Shown one piece after another: positions 1 through 8,370 of a stretch of 64,000 nt of DNA. The stretch comes from Paenibacillus glycanilyticus (GTDB taxonomy: Bacteria > Bacillota > Bacilli > Paenibacillales > Paenibacillaceae). The first letter of the stretch is position 1; each line of letters starts with the position of its first letter. The stretch lies in contig NZ_JAMBNP010000005.1 in the NCBI RefSeq assembly GCF_023715145.1, forward strand, positions 372,001 to 436,000, in the 5' to 3' direction. Position numbers and translations under genes: made by a program. Below the pieces are notes generated by a model. It was given only the letters and a program-made list of their open reading frames with translations. It had not been told where the DNA came from and did not search any database.

Positions 1-924
1 GGGAAGTTATCCATCTGTGAGAGAGACGGAATATGGGCTGTCTTATGGTCGGAGGGAGCGGATGAGGCGGTCAGCTGGTTTGAAGGCACCTCCTGGGAGG
101 AGATGCTGATCGGATTCCGTCATGGCGTGGCGGTGAAGATGGGAGAGGGCTACACGCCCGTTGTAGACGGTATGCTGGAGGAAAAACGCGGCGGAGCGGG
201 CAGCCTGCTGTCCATGCTGCAGTGCTACGGCGAGCTTCACGCAAAGCAGGAGCTGTTCGAAGCGCTTCGGGAATGGCGGCGCAAAAGGGCCGTATCGGAG
301 AAACGCTCGGCTTACCTGATCGCAACCAACCGGATGTTATGGATGATCAGCGCTTTTGTCCCGTACACGACGGAGGAATTGCTGCAAATTCCGGGCTGGG
401 GCGAGCAGAAGCATGCTGCCTATGGACAGGAGCTGCTCGAAATTACCGTACAGCACAACCGGGAGACCGGCTTCCCTCTCAAATGGGTGGCCGAGAAGCT
501 GGAGCCTTCTGCTTATACACAATGGATGTATAAGCAGAAGGAAACGCGATACAAGAATGATATGATCAGGCAGCAGCAGAAGAAGCGGATATTGAGCTTT
601 GTGTTGGATGGCGGTTCGATGGATCAGCTGCAGTCGGAGCTGGAGCTGCCCCGCAGGGAGATTATGGACCGGATCGAGCAGCTTGAGACGGAGGGCTACG
701 ACTTTGAACCGCTGATCGCCAGAGAGCTGGCCGATATGCCGGATTCGGAGCGAGAATTGATCTGGGAGACGTTCACCCAGGCTGGAGACCGCTATTTGAA
801 GCCTGTGCTGCAGCGTGTATATGGGGAAGACAGCGTGAAGGAAAAACAAATGGATGTGCTGTACGAACGGCTCCGCCTTGTTCGCCTCCACTACCGCAAA
901 TCGGCGAAACAGCAAGCAATGTAA
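1..924 (+). CDS. HRDC-domain protein (5' end outside window)
   Basis: The frame is open from base 1, so the true start lies upstream and only the C-terminal ~307 residues are seen. The stretch around bases 270-470 (RKRAVSEKRSAYLIATNRM, then EELLQIPGWGEQKHAAYG) reads as an HRDC helical domain. That domain occurs in RecQ/RNase D-type proteins and in stand-alone Bacillales proteins, where it helps bind nucleic acid. No helicase motifs are visible in this fragment, so it may be a stand-alone HRDC protein or the tail of a larger enzyme. The rest is charged and helical and not recognised. It ends at a strong bidirectional terminator facing the next, convergent gene. The domain call is good; the biological role is unknown. 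Confidence 0.75.
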   Translation, partial: GKLSICERDGIWAVLWSEGADEAVSWFEGTSWEEMLIGFRHGVAVKMGEGYTPVVDGMLEEKRGGAGSLLSMLQCYGELHAKQELFEALREWRRKRAVSEKRSAYLIATNRMLWMISAFVPYTTEELLQIPGWGEQKHAAYGQELLEITVQHNRETGFPLKWVAEKLEPSAYTQWMYKQKETRYKNDMIRQQQKKRILSFVLDGGSMDQLQSELELPRREIMDRIEQLETEGYDFEPLIARELADMPDSERELIWETFTQAGDRYLKPVLQRVYGEDSVKEKQMDVLYERLRLVRLHYRKSAKQQAM

Positions 925-940
925 TCCGATTGAATAAGCA

Positions 941-975
941 AAGGAAGCACCCTGTCAGGGTGCTTCCTTTATGCC
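941..975. terminator. Bidirectional intrinsic terminator
   Basis: A near-perfect palindrome centred on base 955 (AAGGAAGCACCCTG paired with its complement) has A- and T-rich flanks. It lies between convergent genes and overlaps the stop codon of the minus-strand phospholipase-like gene, so it probably serves both. Confidence 0.8.
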
Positions 976-1929
976 TCCGTCTGGCCAGACAGGTTCCGCG
1001 TACCGGATTATTGCGCCGGAATCACAAGGCAACCCGGTTTCGTAGGACAGATTGCCAATCCGCTCCGCCGCTGATTCACGCAGCTTGGAATCGTCATTGC
1101 CGCTTCTCAAATAAGCAAGGACGGCTGGAATGACAACCAGCGCATCCTCCATTGCCCGGTCCCAAAGTGTCCAGGCCGTCTCATTACGGATAATCGTTTT
1201 GTCCGAAGGATCAATCCAGGGATGGCCGGTTTCATTTAATACATCGTAAGGAACGTTCTTCCGAAAGACAAAAGGCTCGATCTGGCCGAAGGTCACGGAT
1301 CGCTTGATAGCGGCAGGATCATGGAACAGCCGCTGAGCCCGGATCATATCCCGAATTGCCTCCTTCCAATCTTCCCTGCGAATTGCAGGCGCGAACTCGG
1401 AGTAGAAGCTCTCCGTGATCGTCTGGAAAGCCTGAACGACAGCCTCCGGCAGCCTTTCTCTCACATCGATTCTGCGCCAGACCGGTGTCTTCCAGGTTTC
1501 AATCCCCCATAACCGCCTCGCAACCAAAGTATCCATCATCACCTCATAACGCTGATGATCCCATTTGCGGAAGCCGGATCTGCTGAATACTAGCGGATGC
1601 ATATGCCGGTCTAGCACATGATGGAGAACAAAACCAAGCGAATAGACAATGGCAGGATCGGGATGCTCCGCATCTGCCGAGCGTCCGAGAACCGAATCCA
1701 ACAGCTTCATGATGACGGGGCCGCATTCCCGGTTATGCATTTCGGTGCCAAGCTGGAGCATAGGCGATTTGCCCTGCCAAGGCAGAAAGCGATGATAGAA
1801 CAGGAAATCGGGTCCCTGACACCCCATATTGAATAGCCGTCGATCGGATTCAGAGGAAATCAGCCCGGATTCCTGCAGGTGATCAAGTACTTTTTGGCCA
1901 AAAATAAGATGGGTCCACACGTTGGGCAT
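955..1929 (-). CDS. Zinc-dependent phospholipase C family protein
   Basis: This 324-residue protein resembles the Zn_dep_PLPC family. It starts MPNVWTHLIFG and has GCQGPDFLFYH at about residues 33-43, LGTEMHNRE near 62 and HHVLDRHMHPLVFSR near 105. These His/Asp clusters fit the metal-binding helices of bacterial phospholipase C and its relatives. No signal peptide is evident, unlike secreted phospholipases C, so it is probably intracellular with an unproven substrate. The ATG is preceded by a GGAGG box (reverse strand, bases ~1938-1943). It is convergent with the HRDC gene and divergent from cheX. The family is fairly clear; phospholipase activity is not established. Confidence 0.7.
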   Translation of the reverse strand: MPNVWTHLIFGQKVLDHLQESGLISSESDRRLFNMGCQGPDFLFYHRFLPWQGKSPMLQLGTEMHNRECGPVIMKLLDSVLGRSADAEHPDPAIVYSLGFVLHHVLDRHMHPLVFSRSGFRKWDHQRYEVMMDTLVARRLWGIETWKTPVWRRIDVRERLPEAVVQAFQTITESFYSEFAPAIRREDWKEAIRDMIRAQRLFHDPAAIKRSVTFGQIEPFVFRKNVPYDVLNETGHPWIDPSDKTIIRNETAWTLWDRAMEDALVVIPAVLAYLRSGNDDSKLRESAAERIGNLSYETGLPCDSGAIIRYAEPVWPDGGIKEAP

Positions 1930-2038
1930 GGAAGAAAACCTCCGGATATTGTCAAAATTAGTATGATAAAGTGACCATTTACATAGGACTTAAGTTTCAT
2001 TAATGAGAATATTAGTATACTTGTCCTACATATTTCAG

Positions 2039-2044
2039 TATAAT
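2039..2044 (+). promoter_or_regulatory. Candidate -10 box upstream of cheX
   Basis: TATAAT lies 54 bases before the cheX start. A convincing -35 box at 17 bases is not seen, so this is a weak call. Confidence 0.3.
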
Positions 2045-2097
2045 GGAAAACAGAATAGACTACGTGCGAATTTTGTCGAAAAGGAGCGTTCCCGCTA

Positions 2098-2559
2098 ATG
2101 AAGGCAGAATACATTAATCCGTTTCTTGAAGCCGCAACGATCGTTATTGAACAGGTGATCCAAATTCGGCCTTCCACCGGAAAGCTGGGCCTAAAGAAAA
2201 TCGAATTGGTAGAAAATCATATTTGGATTCAAATTGGGATTAACGGGCAAATGAATGGCGATATTGTATTCGGGCTGAGTGAGCAGGTGGCTCTGAAGAT
2301 GGTCTCTGCCATGATGGGCGGATTTATGATCTCCGAGATAGATGAGATCGGCCGCAGCGCAATATCGGAGCTTGGTAATATGATTAGCGGTAACGCGAGT
2401 ACCATGCTGTACAATCAGGGCGTTCATATAGATATTACGCCTCCAAGAATTATTCAGTCGGCAAGCGCTGAAGGCTTATCTGCCGGACAGGCATTATCCG
2501 TGCCGCTAATTATGGACGGCATCGGTGAATTTGATATTCAGGTCCTAGTCGCATCGTAA
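2098..2559 (+). CDS. cheX: CheX-type chemotaxis phosphatase
   Basis: This 153-residue protein matches the CheX/CheC/FliY phosphatase family, which removes phosphate from CheY-P in chemotaxis. The catalytic signature E-x-x-N is present as ELGNMISGN (residues 91-99, with E91 and N94). Only one such motif is seen, as in CheX; CheC proteins carry two. The start follows AAGGAGCG at 9-base spacing. It stands alone between a phospholipase-like gene and an SDR, away from other chemotaxis genes, which is common for cheX. It is followed by its own terminator. Confidence 0.82.
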   Translation: MKAEYINPFLEAATIVIEQVIQIRPSTGKLGLKKIELVENHIWIQIGINGQMNGDIVFGLSEQVALKMVSAMMGGFMISEIDEIGRSAISELGNMISGNASTMLYNQGVHIDITPPRIIQSASAEGLSAGQALSVPLIMDGIGEFDIQVLVAS

Positions 2560-2568
2560 CATAGAAGC

Positions 2569-2596
2569 AGGCTCCTTCGGGAGCTTTTTTTTTTTG
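2569..2596 (+). terminator. Intrinsic terminator after cheX
   Basis: A GGCTCC-TTCG-GGAGCT hairpin with a stable UUCG-type tetraloop is followed by a run of eleven T. Confidence 0.85.
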
Positions 2597-2664
2597 CTAA
2601 TCCATGACTGATCAAGTACACTGAAGAGATAGAGAATGAGAGATGCGGATGCAGGTGATGATGA

Positions 2665-3438
2665 GTGTTAAAGGGTAAAATTATCCTTATTTCCGGAGCT
2701 TCCAGCGGGATAGGGGCGGTCACGGCAAAGCAGCTCGCAAAGCTTGGAGCGGTCCCGATTCTAACCGGACGCAATCTGGAGCGGCTGCGCAAGCACGCGG
2801 CCGGCATCGGAGCCGCTTGTCCGATGTACCAGATGGATGTGACGGATATGAAGCAGGTCCAGCAGACCGTAGATGCCATTATCGCAAAGTACGGCAGAAT
2901 CGATGTTCTGCTCAACAATGCGGGCTTTGGCAAATTCGAAACCTTTCTGGAAGCAAAGGTAGAGAGCTTCGAGCAGATGATGGATACCAACTATATGGGG
3001 GTTGTCCGTTGCACCAAGGCCGTCTTGCCTTACATGCTGAAGCAGGGAAGCGGACATATTGTTAATATCGCTTCCATGGCGGGTAAGATCGGCTCCTCGA
3101 AGTCTACCGGCTATTCGGCAACCAAGCATGCGGTGCTTGGCTTTACCAATTCGCTGCGCATGGAGCTCAGAGGTACAGGAATTATGATATCGGCCGTTAA
3201 TCCGGGCCCGATCCGTACCGAATTCTTTGATGTTGCCGATCCTTCGGGCACCTACGTGAAGAACGTCAATTGGTTTATGATGAAGCCCGAGTATGTGGCA
3301 GGTCAAATCATTAAAGTTATCGAACGCCGCAAAGCCGAGGTGGATCTGCCAAAGACCGCGGCTGTCGGCATTAAGCTGTATCAGCTGTTCCCGCGAATCG
3401 CCGACCGCGTATTCGGCGGCTGGTTTAATCGAAAATAG
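2665..3438 (+). CDS. SDR family short-chain dehydrogenase/reductase
   Basis: This 257-residue classical SDR has the cofactor motif SGASSGIG at residues 9-16, NNAG near 86-89, the catalytic Ser in NIASMAG (~137) and YSATK (Tyr ~150, Lys ~154). The segment NPGPIRTEFF follows the active site, as is typical. The C-terminal ~45 residues are hydrophobic and basic, as in YqjQ/DltE-like SDRs, and may touch the membrane. The start is GTG, forced by an in-frame TGA directly upstream (base 2662); AGGTG gives a modest ribosome binding site. The helicase gene follows after 24 bases and may be co-transcribed. The substrate is unknown. Confidence 0.85.
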   Translation: MLKGKIILISGASSGIGAVTAKQLAKLGAVPILTGRNLERLRKHAAGIGAACPMYQMDVTDMKQVQQTVDAIIAKYGRIDVLLNNAGFGKFETFLEAKVESFEQMMDTNYMGVVRCTKAVLPYMLKQGSGHIVNIASMAGKIGSSKSTGYSATKHAVLGFTNSLRMELRGTGIMISAVNPGPIRTEFFDVADPSGTYVKNVNWFMMKPEYVAGQIIKVIERRKAEVDLPKTAAVGIKLYQLFPRIADRVFGGWFNRK

Positions 3439-3462
3439 CGGTGAAATAAGAGAGGAACGTAT

Positions 3463-4884
3463 ATGAGTCAGAAAACATGGAATGAACTAGGCGTTACAAA
3501 TGCACTAAGCGAAAAGCTTGAGTCGAATAACATAAAGGTACCTTCGGCCATTCAGGCTGACGCGATCCCGACTTTATTGGAAGGACGGGATGTATCTGCA
3601 CGCTCGCAGACGGGCTCCGGCAAAACGCTTGCGTATTTGCTGCCGATGCTGCAGCAGCTGAATGCATCCTCTGGTGCCATTCAAGCGATTATTCTGGCGC
3701 CGACACAAGAGCTTGCCATGCAAATTGTGCGTGTGGCGGACAGTTATGCAGAGCCGCTTGGACTACGCGTTCAGCAGCTGATTGGCGGTGCGGCCATGAA
3801 GCGCCAGATCGAGAAGCTGAAGCTGCGTCCGCAGATCGTGATTGGTACACCTGGGCGTATACACGAGCTGCTTAAGCTGCGCAAGCTGAAGCTGAGTGAG
3901 GTTCGTCATATCGTTATTGATGAAGCGGATCAGGTATTTGAGCTGGGTTCAACACGCGAAGTAGAAACGATTTTGTTTGCCATGAGCCAAGAACGCCAGA
4001 TGGCGTTCTTCTCCGCGACCTATCCCGATGTCATGTCTCGCTTTGAGAAACGCTGGATGAAGGATCCCGTTCGCATTCAAATTGCGCCGGAGCAGCGGGT
4101 GTCGGAGACGATCAATAACTTTTATGTCGTATGCGATAAACGGGACAAGCCGGATGTCGCAAGACGAATTGTCCGCATGCTGAAGCCCGAATCGGTGCTT
4201 CTGTTCCTGAACATAACCGAGAATATTGCGAACTGGGAAGCAAAGCTGAGTTATGAGGGCTTTACCGTTGAGACCTTGTACGGGGATTCGGATAAACAGC
4301 GCCGTGCTGCCACGCTGCAAAGGTTCCGTGAAGGAAAAATCCAGCTTCTTCTGGCGACGGATGTAGCAGCCAGAGGTCTCGATATTGAAGGTCTGCCGCT
4401 CGTGATTAATCTGGAGCCGCCAATTGACGCGGATCACTACGTTCACCGTGCCGGCCGTACCGGACGAATGGGCCGGACAGGGACCGTTGTGTCGCTTATT
4501 ACACCGCAAGAGCGGTTCATCATGGACAAATTCCGCAAGTCGCTTCATATCGAGCTGCCCGAGAAGGCGATGTACAAGGGTGATTTTGTTGCGCCAAGCG
4601 AGCTGCCTGAAAAGGTAACGTCGCGGCCGGCTCCACGCAGAGCTGCCGAGCAGCAGGAAGCAAGCTCCCGTTCATTCGCGGCACCGCAGAACAGCAAAGA
4701 GTGGGAAGCGCTTCTGAAGGAACCAAAAAAGCCGAAGAAAGAAAATGCAGCGAAGCCTGAGGGCGCTGCCCCGGCGCCACGACCGAAGCAGCCTGCGACC
4801 AAGCAGGAACGGCTTCGCGACAAGAAAGACAAGGGCGCTCCGAAATGGCTGAAGGCCAAACGCGAGAATAAGGAAAACCAATAA
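3463..4884 (+). CDS. DEAD-box ATP-dependent RNA helicase
   Basis: This 473-residue protein has the full DEAD-box set: Q motif around PSAIQADAIP (27-36), Walker A SQTGSGKT (48-55), PTQELA (~80), TPGR (~129), DEAD (153-156), SAT (184-186) and HRAGRTGR in the second RecA domain. The overall order resembles Bacillus YfmL-type helicases, which act in ribosome assembly and cold adaptation. From about residue 385 there is a low-complexity Pro/Lys/Ala tail ending in basic KDKGAPKWLKAKRENK, likely an RNA-binding extension. AGAGAGGAA precedes the ATG. The gene runs straight into the folded leader of the SLH gene, with no ordinary terminator between them. Confidence 0.9.
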   Translation: MSQKTWNELGVTNALSEKLESNNIKVPSAIQADAIPTLLEGRDVSARSQTGSGKTLAYLLPMLQQLNASSGAIQAIILAPTQELAMQIVRVADSYAEPLGLRVQQLIGGAAMKRQIEKLKLRPQIVIGTPGRIHELLKLRKLKLSEVRHIVIDEADQVFELGSTREVETILFAMSQERQMAFFSATYPDVMSRFEKRWMKDPVRIQIAPEQRVSETINNFYVVCDKRDKPDVARRIVRMLKPESVLLFLNITENIANWEAKLSYEGFTVETLYGDSDKQRRAATLQRFREGKIQLLLATDVAARGLDIEGLPLVINLEPPIDADHYVHRAGRTGRMGRTGTVVSLITPQERFIMDKFRKSLHIELPEKAMYKGDFVAPSELPEKVTSRPAPRRAAEQQEASSRSFAAPQNSKEWEALLKEPKKPKKENAAKPEGAAPAPRPKQPATKQERLRDKKDKGAPKWLKAKRENKENQ

Positions 4885-4900
4885 AAAGAATTTTTTTTAT

Positions 4901-5000
4901 AAGCCACCCTCCCAAAACTTTAGACCTTCGACGAAACGTATAGGCGAAGGTACAAACGGAACATATTTCCGTAAACAAGTTTAAGGGAGAGTGGCTTTTT
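4901..5000 (+). promoter_or_regulatory. Folded leader: branched RNA structure over the RBS of the SLH gene
   Basis: Bases 4901-4913 pair with 4985-4997 with one mismatch. The stem continues as AAACTT (4915-4920) with AAGTTT (4977-4982), giving about 18 pairs. Enclosed are two hairpins: ACCTTCG/CGAAGGT (4924-4930 with 4945-4951) and ACGGAA/TTCCGT (4956-4961 with 4967-4972). The 3' strand of the closing stem contains the ribosome binding site AGGGAG and ends in five T directly before the ATG at 5001. It could hide the RBS, terminate helicase read-through, or both. Confidence 0.6.
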
Positions 5001-6197
5001 ATGACGAAGCGTACGGTATGGAAAAAAACGGTGATTTCATCGCTTGCAGTTATGATGCTTGCTGGTGGTGCATCCTCGGCATTCGCAAACGGTGACGGCG
5101 GAAGAAAAGGCGACGATCGTGACGACAAGAAGCAAGAAAAAGAAGTAAAAGTGAACTGGAAATTCAAAGATGAAGACGATATGAAATGGGCGATGGAATA
5201 TATTATGCGCCTTGCATCGAAGGGCGTATTTACAGGTTATGAGGACGGTACGTTCAAACCGCACCAAAAAATTTCCCGTATCGAGACACTTGTTGCGGCT
5301 GTTCGCCTGATGGGCCTTCGCGAACAAGCGGAATCCACGGAAGAAATGAGCACGAAGCTTAACTTCAAGGATGCAGACCTGCTCGCGAAAAAATATCCTT
5401 GGGCAGTTGGTTATGTGGCAGTAGCGGTTGAGAACGATCTGTTCTCCGAAACGGAAACTGCGGTAAATCCGCAGGCAAATGCAACTCGTCTGTGGGCGGC
5501 AACGATTCTCGTTAAAGCGCTTAAATTGGAAGATGAGGCGAAGGCTCTCAATAATACACAACTGGACTTCAAGGATGCGAAGAACATTCCTGCAGGTTCT
5601 GTCGGTTATGTTGCGCTTGCTATCAAGAAAGGCATTATTACAGGTTACAACGATAATACATTCCGTCCGAACCAGCCGGTATCCCGTGCAGAGCTTGCAG
5701 CCCTGCTTGACCGCACAGATTCCGAAATTCCGGATAACGATGGACAAGCCATTACAGGCAAGCTGAAAGCCGTGGCTTCGAACGGTCAAATCACGATTAC
5801 GCAATCAAACGGTACGGACTTGACGCTTGGCCTGGACTCCAGTGTCTTTATTTTCAGAGACGACAAGAAAGTAGCGGTTAGCGCGCTGAAAGCCGGCGAT
5901 GAGCTTCTTGTCCGCACTTATCAAAACAAAGTGGTATTTATCGAAGTTACGAAAAAAGTAGTCGACGAATCCAAAGTATTTGACGTAACGGGCAAAATTA
6001 ACACGATCACTTATAATTCAAACGGCAAGCTGTCCACGATCTCCATCTCGAAGCCAGATGGCAATCAAACGACAGTAACGATCTATAACGTTGCGGACAA
6101 CGTTCTTATTGCCGGCGACCGCGATGATCTCGTAATGGGTCATGAAGTCAGAGTTCAAGGCAAAGATGGCGTTATTGCAGGAATCACTATTATTTAA
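5001..6197 (+). CDS. SLH-domain cell surface protein
   Basis: This 398-residue secreted protein has a classical signal peptide (MTKRTVWKKTVISSL..., predicted cleavage after AFA, residue 29). Three SLH domains follow at about residues 52-105, 112-170 and 178-235, ending in the typical GYEDGTFKPHQKISR and GYNDNTFRPNQPVSRAEL motifs. SLH triplets anchor proteins to pyruvylated secondary cell-wall polymer. The C-terminal ~150 residues are beta-rich (ITGKLKAVASNGQITIT...) and not recognised; they may be a carbohydrate- or partner-binding module. A charged Asp/Lys linker (residues 30-50) separates the signal from SLH1. Expression is probably shaped by the branched leader immediately upstream. It is followed by its own terminator. 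Confidence 0.9.
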   Translation: MTKRTVWKKTVISSLAVMMLAGGASSAFANGDGGRKGDDRDDKKQEKEVKVNWKFKDEDDMKWAMEYIMRLASKGVFTGYEDGTFKPHQKISRIETLVAAVRLMGLREQAESTEEMSTKLNFKDADLLAKKYPWAVGYVAVAVENDLFSETETAVNPQANATRLWAATILVKALKLEDEAKALNNTQLDFKDAKNIPAGSVGYVALAIKKGIITGYNDNTFRPNQPVSRAELAALLDRTDSEIPDNDGQAITGKLKAVASNGQITITQSNGTDLTLGLDSSVFIFRDDKKVAVSALKAGDELLVRTYQNKVVFIEVTKKVVDESKVFDVTGKINTITYNSNGKLSTISISKPDGNQTTVTIYNVADNVLIAGDRDDLVMGHEVRVQGKDGVIAGITII

Positions 6198-6211
6198 TAG
6201 AAGCAAAGTGG

Positions 6212-6252
6212 CAGGCATTCTCTTCCGGGTGGAAGGGATGCCTGTTTTTTTT
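6212..6252 (+). terminator. Intrinsic terminator after SLH gene
   Basis: CAGGCAT...ATGCCTG forms a long hairpin with an inner TCTTCC/GGAAGG extension, followed by eight T. Confidence 0.88.
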
Positions 6253-6319
6253 GATATTAACGCCGTAATTCGGTATGCTGGTAAGAGATTGTTTATCTTG
6301 TAACTGTAGGTGACGGAAC

Positions 6320-7072
6320 ATGAGTGAACCCATTTTGCAGGTTGCCGGTTTGACCGGCGGTTACAGCCCGCGTCGTCCCGTGCTTCATGACGTGACGTTC
6401 GAGGTTCGGGCTGGAGAAATGGTAGGGTTAATAGGTTTGAACGGTGCGGGCAAAAGCACAACAATCAAGCATGTGCTGGGCCTAATGAAGCCCCATCAGG
6501 GGCAGGTGAAAGTAGACGGCGTTACGCTTGAGGACAATGCGGAGCGGTACCGGTCTGCTTTTGCCTATGTGCCGGAAACGCCGGTGCTGTTCGATGAGCT
6601 GACGGTAGAAGAGCATTTGCGCTTGACGGGAATGGCTTATAATGTGGCGGAGAAGGAGTTCGGAGAGCGGCAGGAGCAATTGCTCGATGAATTTCAAATG
6701 GCGGCCAAACGCAAGGCCTTTGCTTCTCATCTGTCCAAGGGCATGAAGCAGAAGGTTATGATTATGAACGCACTGCTCTCAGAGCCGCCGCTGTATATGA
6801 TTGATGAACCTTTCCTCGGGTTGGATCCGCTTGGTATCCGTTCTCTGCTGGAACGGCTTGTCGAGGTGAAGAAGCGGGGGTCAGCGATCCTGATGAGCTC
6901 TCATATCCTGTCGACGGTGGAAGCTTATTGTGACCGGTTTATTATTTTGCATCAAGGCCGGGTGGCCGCATACGGCACACTGGAAGAGGTATGCCAGGCA
7001 GCCGGAATAGAAGCGCGGGGCGGGGCGCTGGAGGATGCCTTCTATAAGCTTGTAACAGAGGGAAGCCAATGA
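6320..7072 (+). CDS. ecsA: ABC transporter ATP-binding protein EcsA
   Basis: This 250-residue ABC ATPase has Walker A GLNGAGKST (residues 39-47), signature LSKGMKQK (~139), Walker B YMIDEP (~158) and switch His in SSHIL. Sequence style and its pairing with a large unusual permease identify the Ecs exporter. In Bacillus, EcsA affects protein secretion, competence and intramembrane proteolysis by RasP; export of peptides is proposed for related systems. AGGTGA gives a good ribosome binding site for the ATG. Its stop overlaps the start of the next gene by 4 bases (ATGA), implying translational coupling. No ecsC follows. Confidence 0.85.
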   Translation: MSEPILQVAGLTGGYSPRRPVLHDVTFEVRAGEMVGLIGLNGAGKSTTIKHVLGLMKPHQGQVKVDGVTLEDNAERYRSAFAYVPETPVLFDELTVEEHLRLTGMAYNVAEKEFGERQEQLLDEFQMAAKRKAFASHLSKGMKQKVMIMNALLSEPPLYMIDEPFLGLDPLGIRSLLERLVEVKKRGSAILMSSHILSTVEAYCDRFIILHQGRVAAYGTLEEVCQAAGIEARGGALEDAFYKLVTEGSQ

Positions 7073-8322
7073 GCGGAGCAGATCGATCCCTAGAGTTTCT
7101 ATGGCTGAAGAGGTCAAGCGAATTCCGCAAAGAAGTGACCCCTTACTTCGGGTATATGGCACAGAGCGGATTTCCGTTGTTTGTCTCGTTTATTGTTCTG
7201 TCTTCGGCGTTTGGTTACATCAAGTTAATCCGGGATTTGCCTAGCGGCTTTCCGATCGCGCTTGTTGGTACCGTTGCGCTGCTCCTCGTTCTTGGCTGGA
7301 GTCCGCTTCGATCCTGGTTAATGATGCCGGATCTTGTCTTTCATATGCCTCGGGAGGCGGAGATGGGGAGCTATATGCGAAGATCCTTCCGGCGCTCCGT
7401 CATGATGACTTCCTTGCTGGTTATAGCTGTCCTGCTGCTGTACTGGCCGATTTACCGGCAAGGCGAGGGGGAAGCGGGCTTTTGGACTATCCTTGTGTTC
7501 GCAGCCATTATGAGGGCAACAAACCTGTGGGGAGCATGGAAGGAACGGAGAATGGCGTGGTCCGGTGTCCGCCGGCTGCTCCGGCTCATGCGGTGGGCAG
7601 CAAACGCTCTGGCGCTGGCGGTATTGCTGACAAGCGCAGTTTGGCAGTCGGCTTTGTTCCTGCTGCTCCTTATGGGCTTGTTTAAGTTGCTGTACCGTCT
7701 GCCGGACAAGCATTCCTTCCCGTGGGAGCGGTTAATTGAAGAAGAATCCCGTACCCGGAGAAGCTACTATTTATTTTTCGGCTTATTTATTGATGTTCCA
7801 ACGCTGCCTTCCCGTACGGCTTCCAGGGCTTACCTCGCATGGATTCTCAAATACATTCCGAACCGGCACCGCCTGACTTACGTGTATCTGTATGCGGCAT
7901 CGCTCGTCCGGACCGAGATTGGCGGAATCGTGCTGAGGCTCACCGTGTTATTTGCGCTCATCGTGTATTGGTTTGCGGAAGACGGCTGGTTGTCAGGCTG
8001 GGGAGCCGCCGGGGCATATATTATCCTGCTGCAGCTCGTCGCCGTACAGCTTGGGGGATTAAGGCATGCGCATCGTTACACCGTATGGCGGCATGTCTAT
8101 CCGCTGCCCGATGCGGAGCGGACGAGCAGTCTTCTCCTTGTAGACCGTTGGTCGCTGGCGGCTGCCGCGTTATTGATGTGGCTCCCGGCTGTCGTTATGC
8201 TGCTGGTTCAAGGTCTGATTATTCCGGCATTGTTTGTGCTACTAGCTGCTTATGCGCAAATATGGTTTGTCCGGCCAGGCCGTTTGCGCCACAAGCTGGC
8301 GGAGGATGCCGAAGAAGAGTAA
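7069..8322 (+). CDS. ecsB: ABC transporter permease EcsB
   Basis: This 417-residue polytopic membrane protein has several hydrophobic segments (for example around residues 30-50, 62-80, 105-125, 185-205, 290-330 and 365-395) and many Arg/Trp residues in the loops, in keeping with EcsB. It overlaps ecsA by ATGA and forms the membrane part of the same exporter. The identity rests mainly on the pairing with EcsA, length and topology. The gene ends at a terminator shared with the convergent aminotransferase gene. Confidence 0.8.
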   Translation: MSGADRSLEFLWLKRSSEFRKEVTPYFGYMAQSGFPLFVSFIVLSSAFGYIKLIRDLPSGFPIALVGTVALLLVLGWSPLRSWLMMPDLVFHMPREAEMGSYMRRSFRRSVMMTSLLVIAVLLLYWPIYRQGEGEAGFWTILVFAAIMRATNLWGAWKERRMAWSGVRRLLRLMRWAANALALAVLLTSAVWQSALFLLLLMGLFKLLYRLPDKHSFPWERLIEEESRTRRSYYLFFGLFIDVPTLPSRTASRAYLAWILKYIPNRHRLTYVYLYAASLVRTEIGGIVLRLTVLFALIVYWFAEDGWLSGWGAAGAYIILLQLVAVQLGGLRHAHRYTVWRHVYPLPDAERTSSLLLVDRWSLAAAALLMWLPAVVMLLVQGLIIPALFVLLAAYAQIWFVRPGRLRHKLAEDAEEE

Positions 8323-8332
8323 TAGAACGCAC

Positions 8333-8367
8333 AAAAAAAGCTGTCCTCTGCAAGGACAGCTTTTTCT
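8333..8367. terminator. Bidirectional intrinsic terminator
   Basis: AAAAAAGCTGTCC...GGACAGCTTTTT forms a hairpin with A-run and T-run on opposite sides, between convergent ecsB and the aminotransferase. Confidence 0.9.
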
Positions 8368-8370
8368 AAT

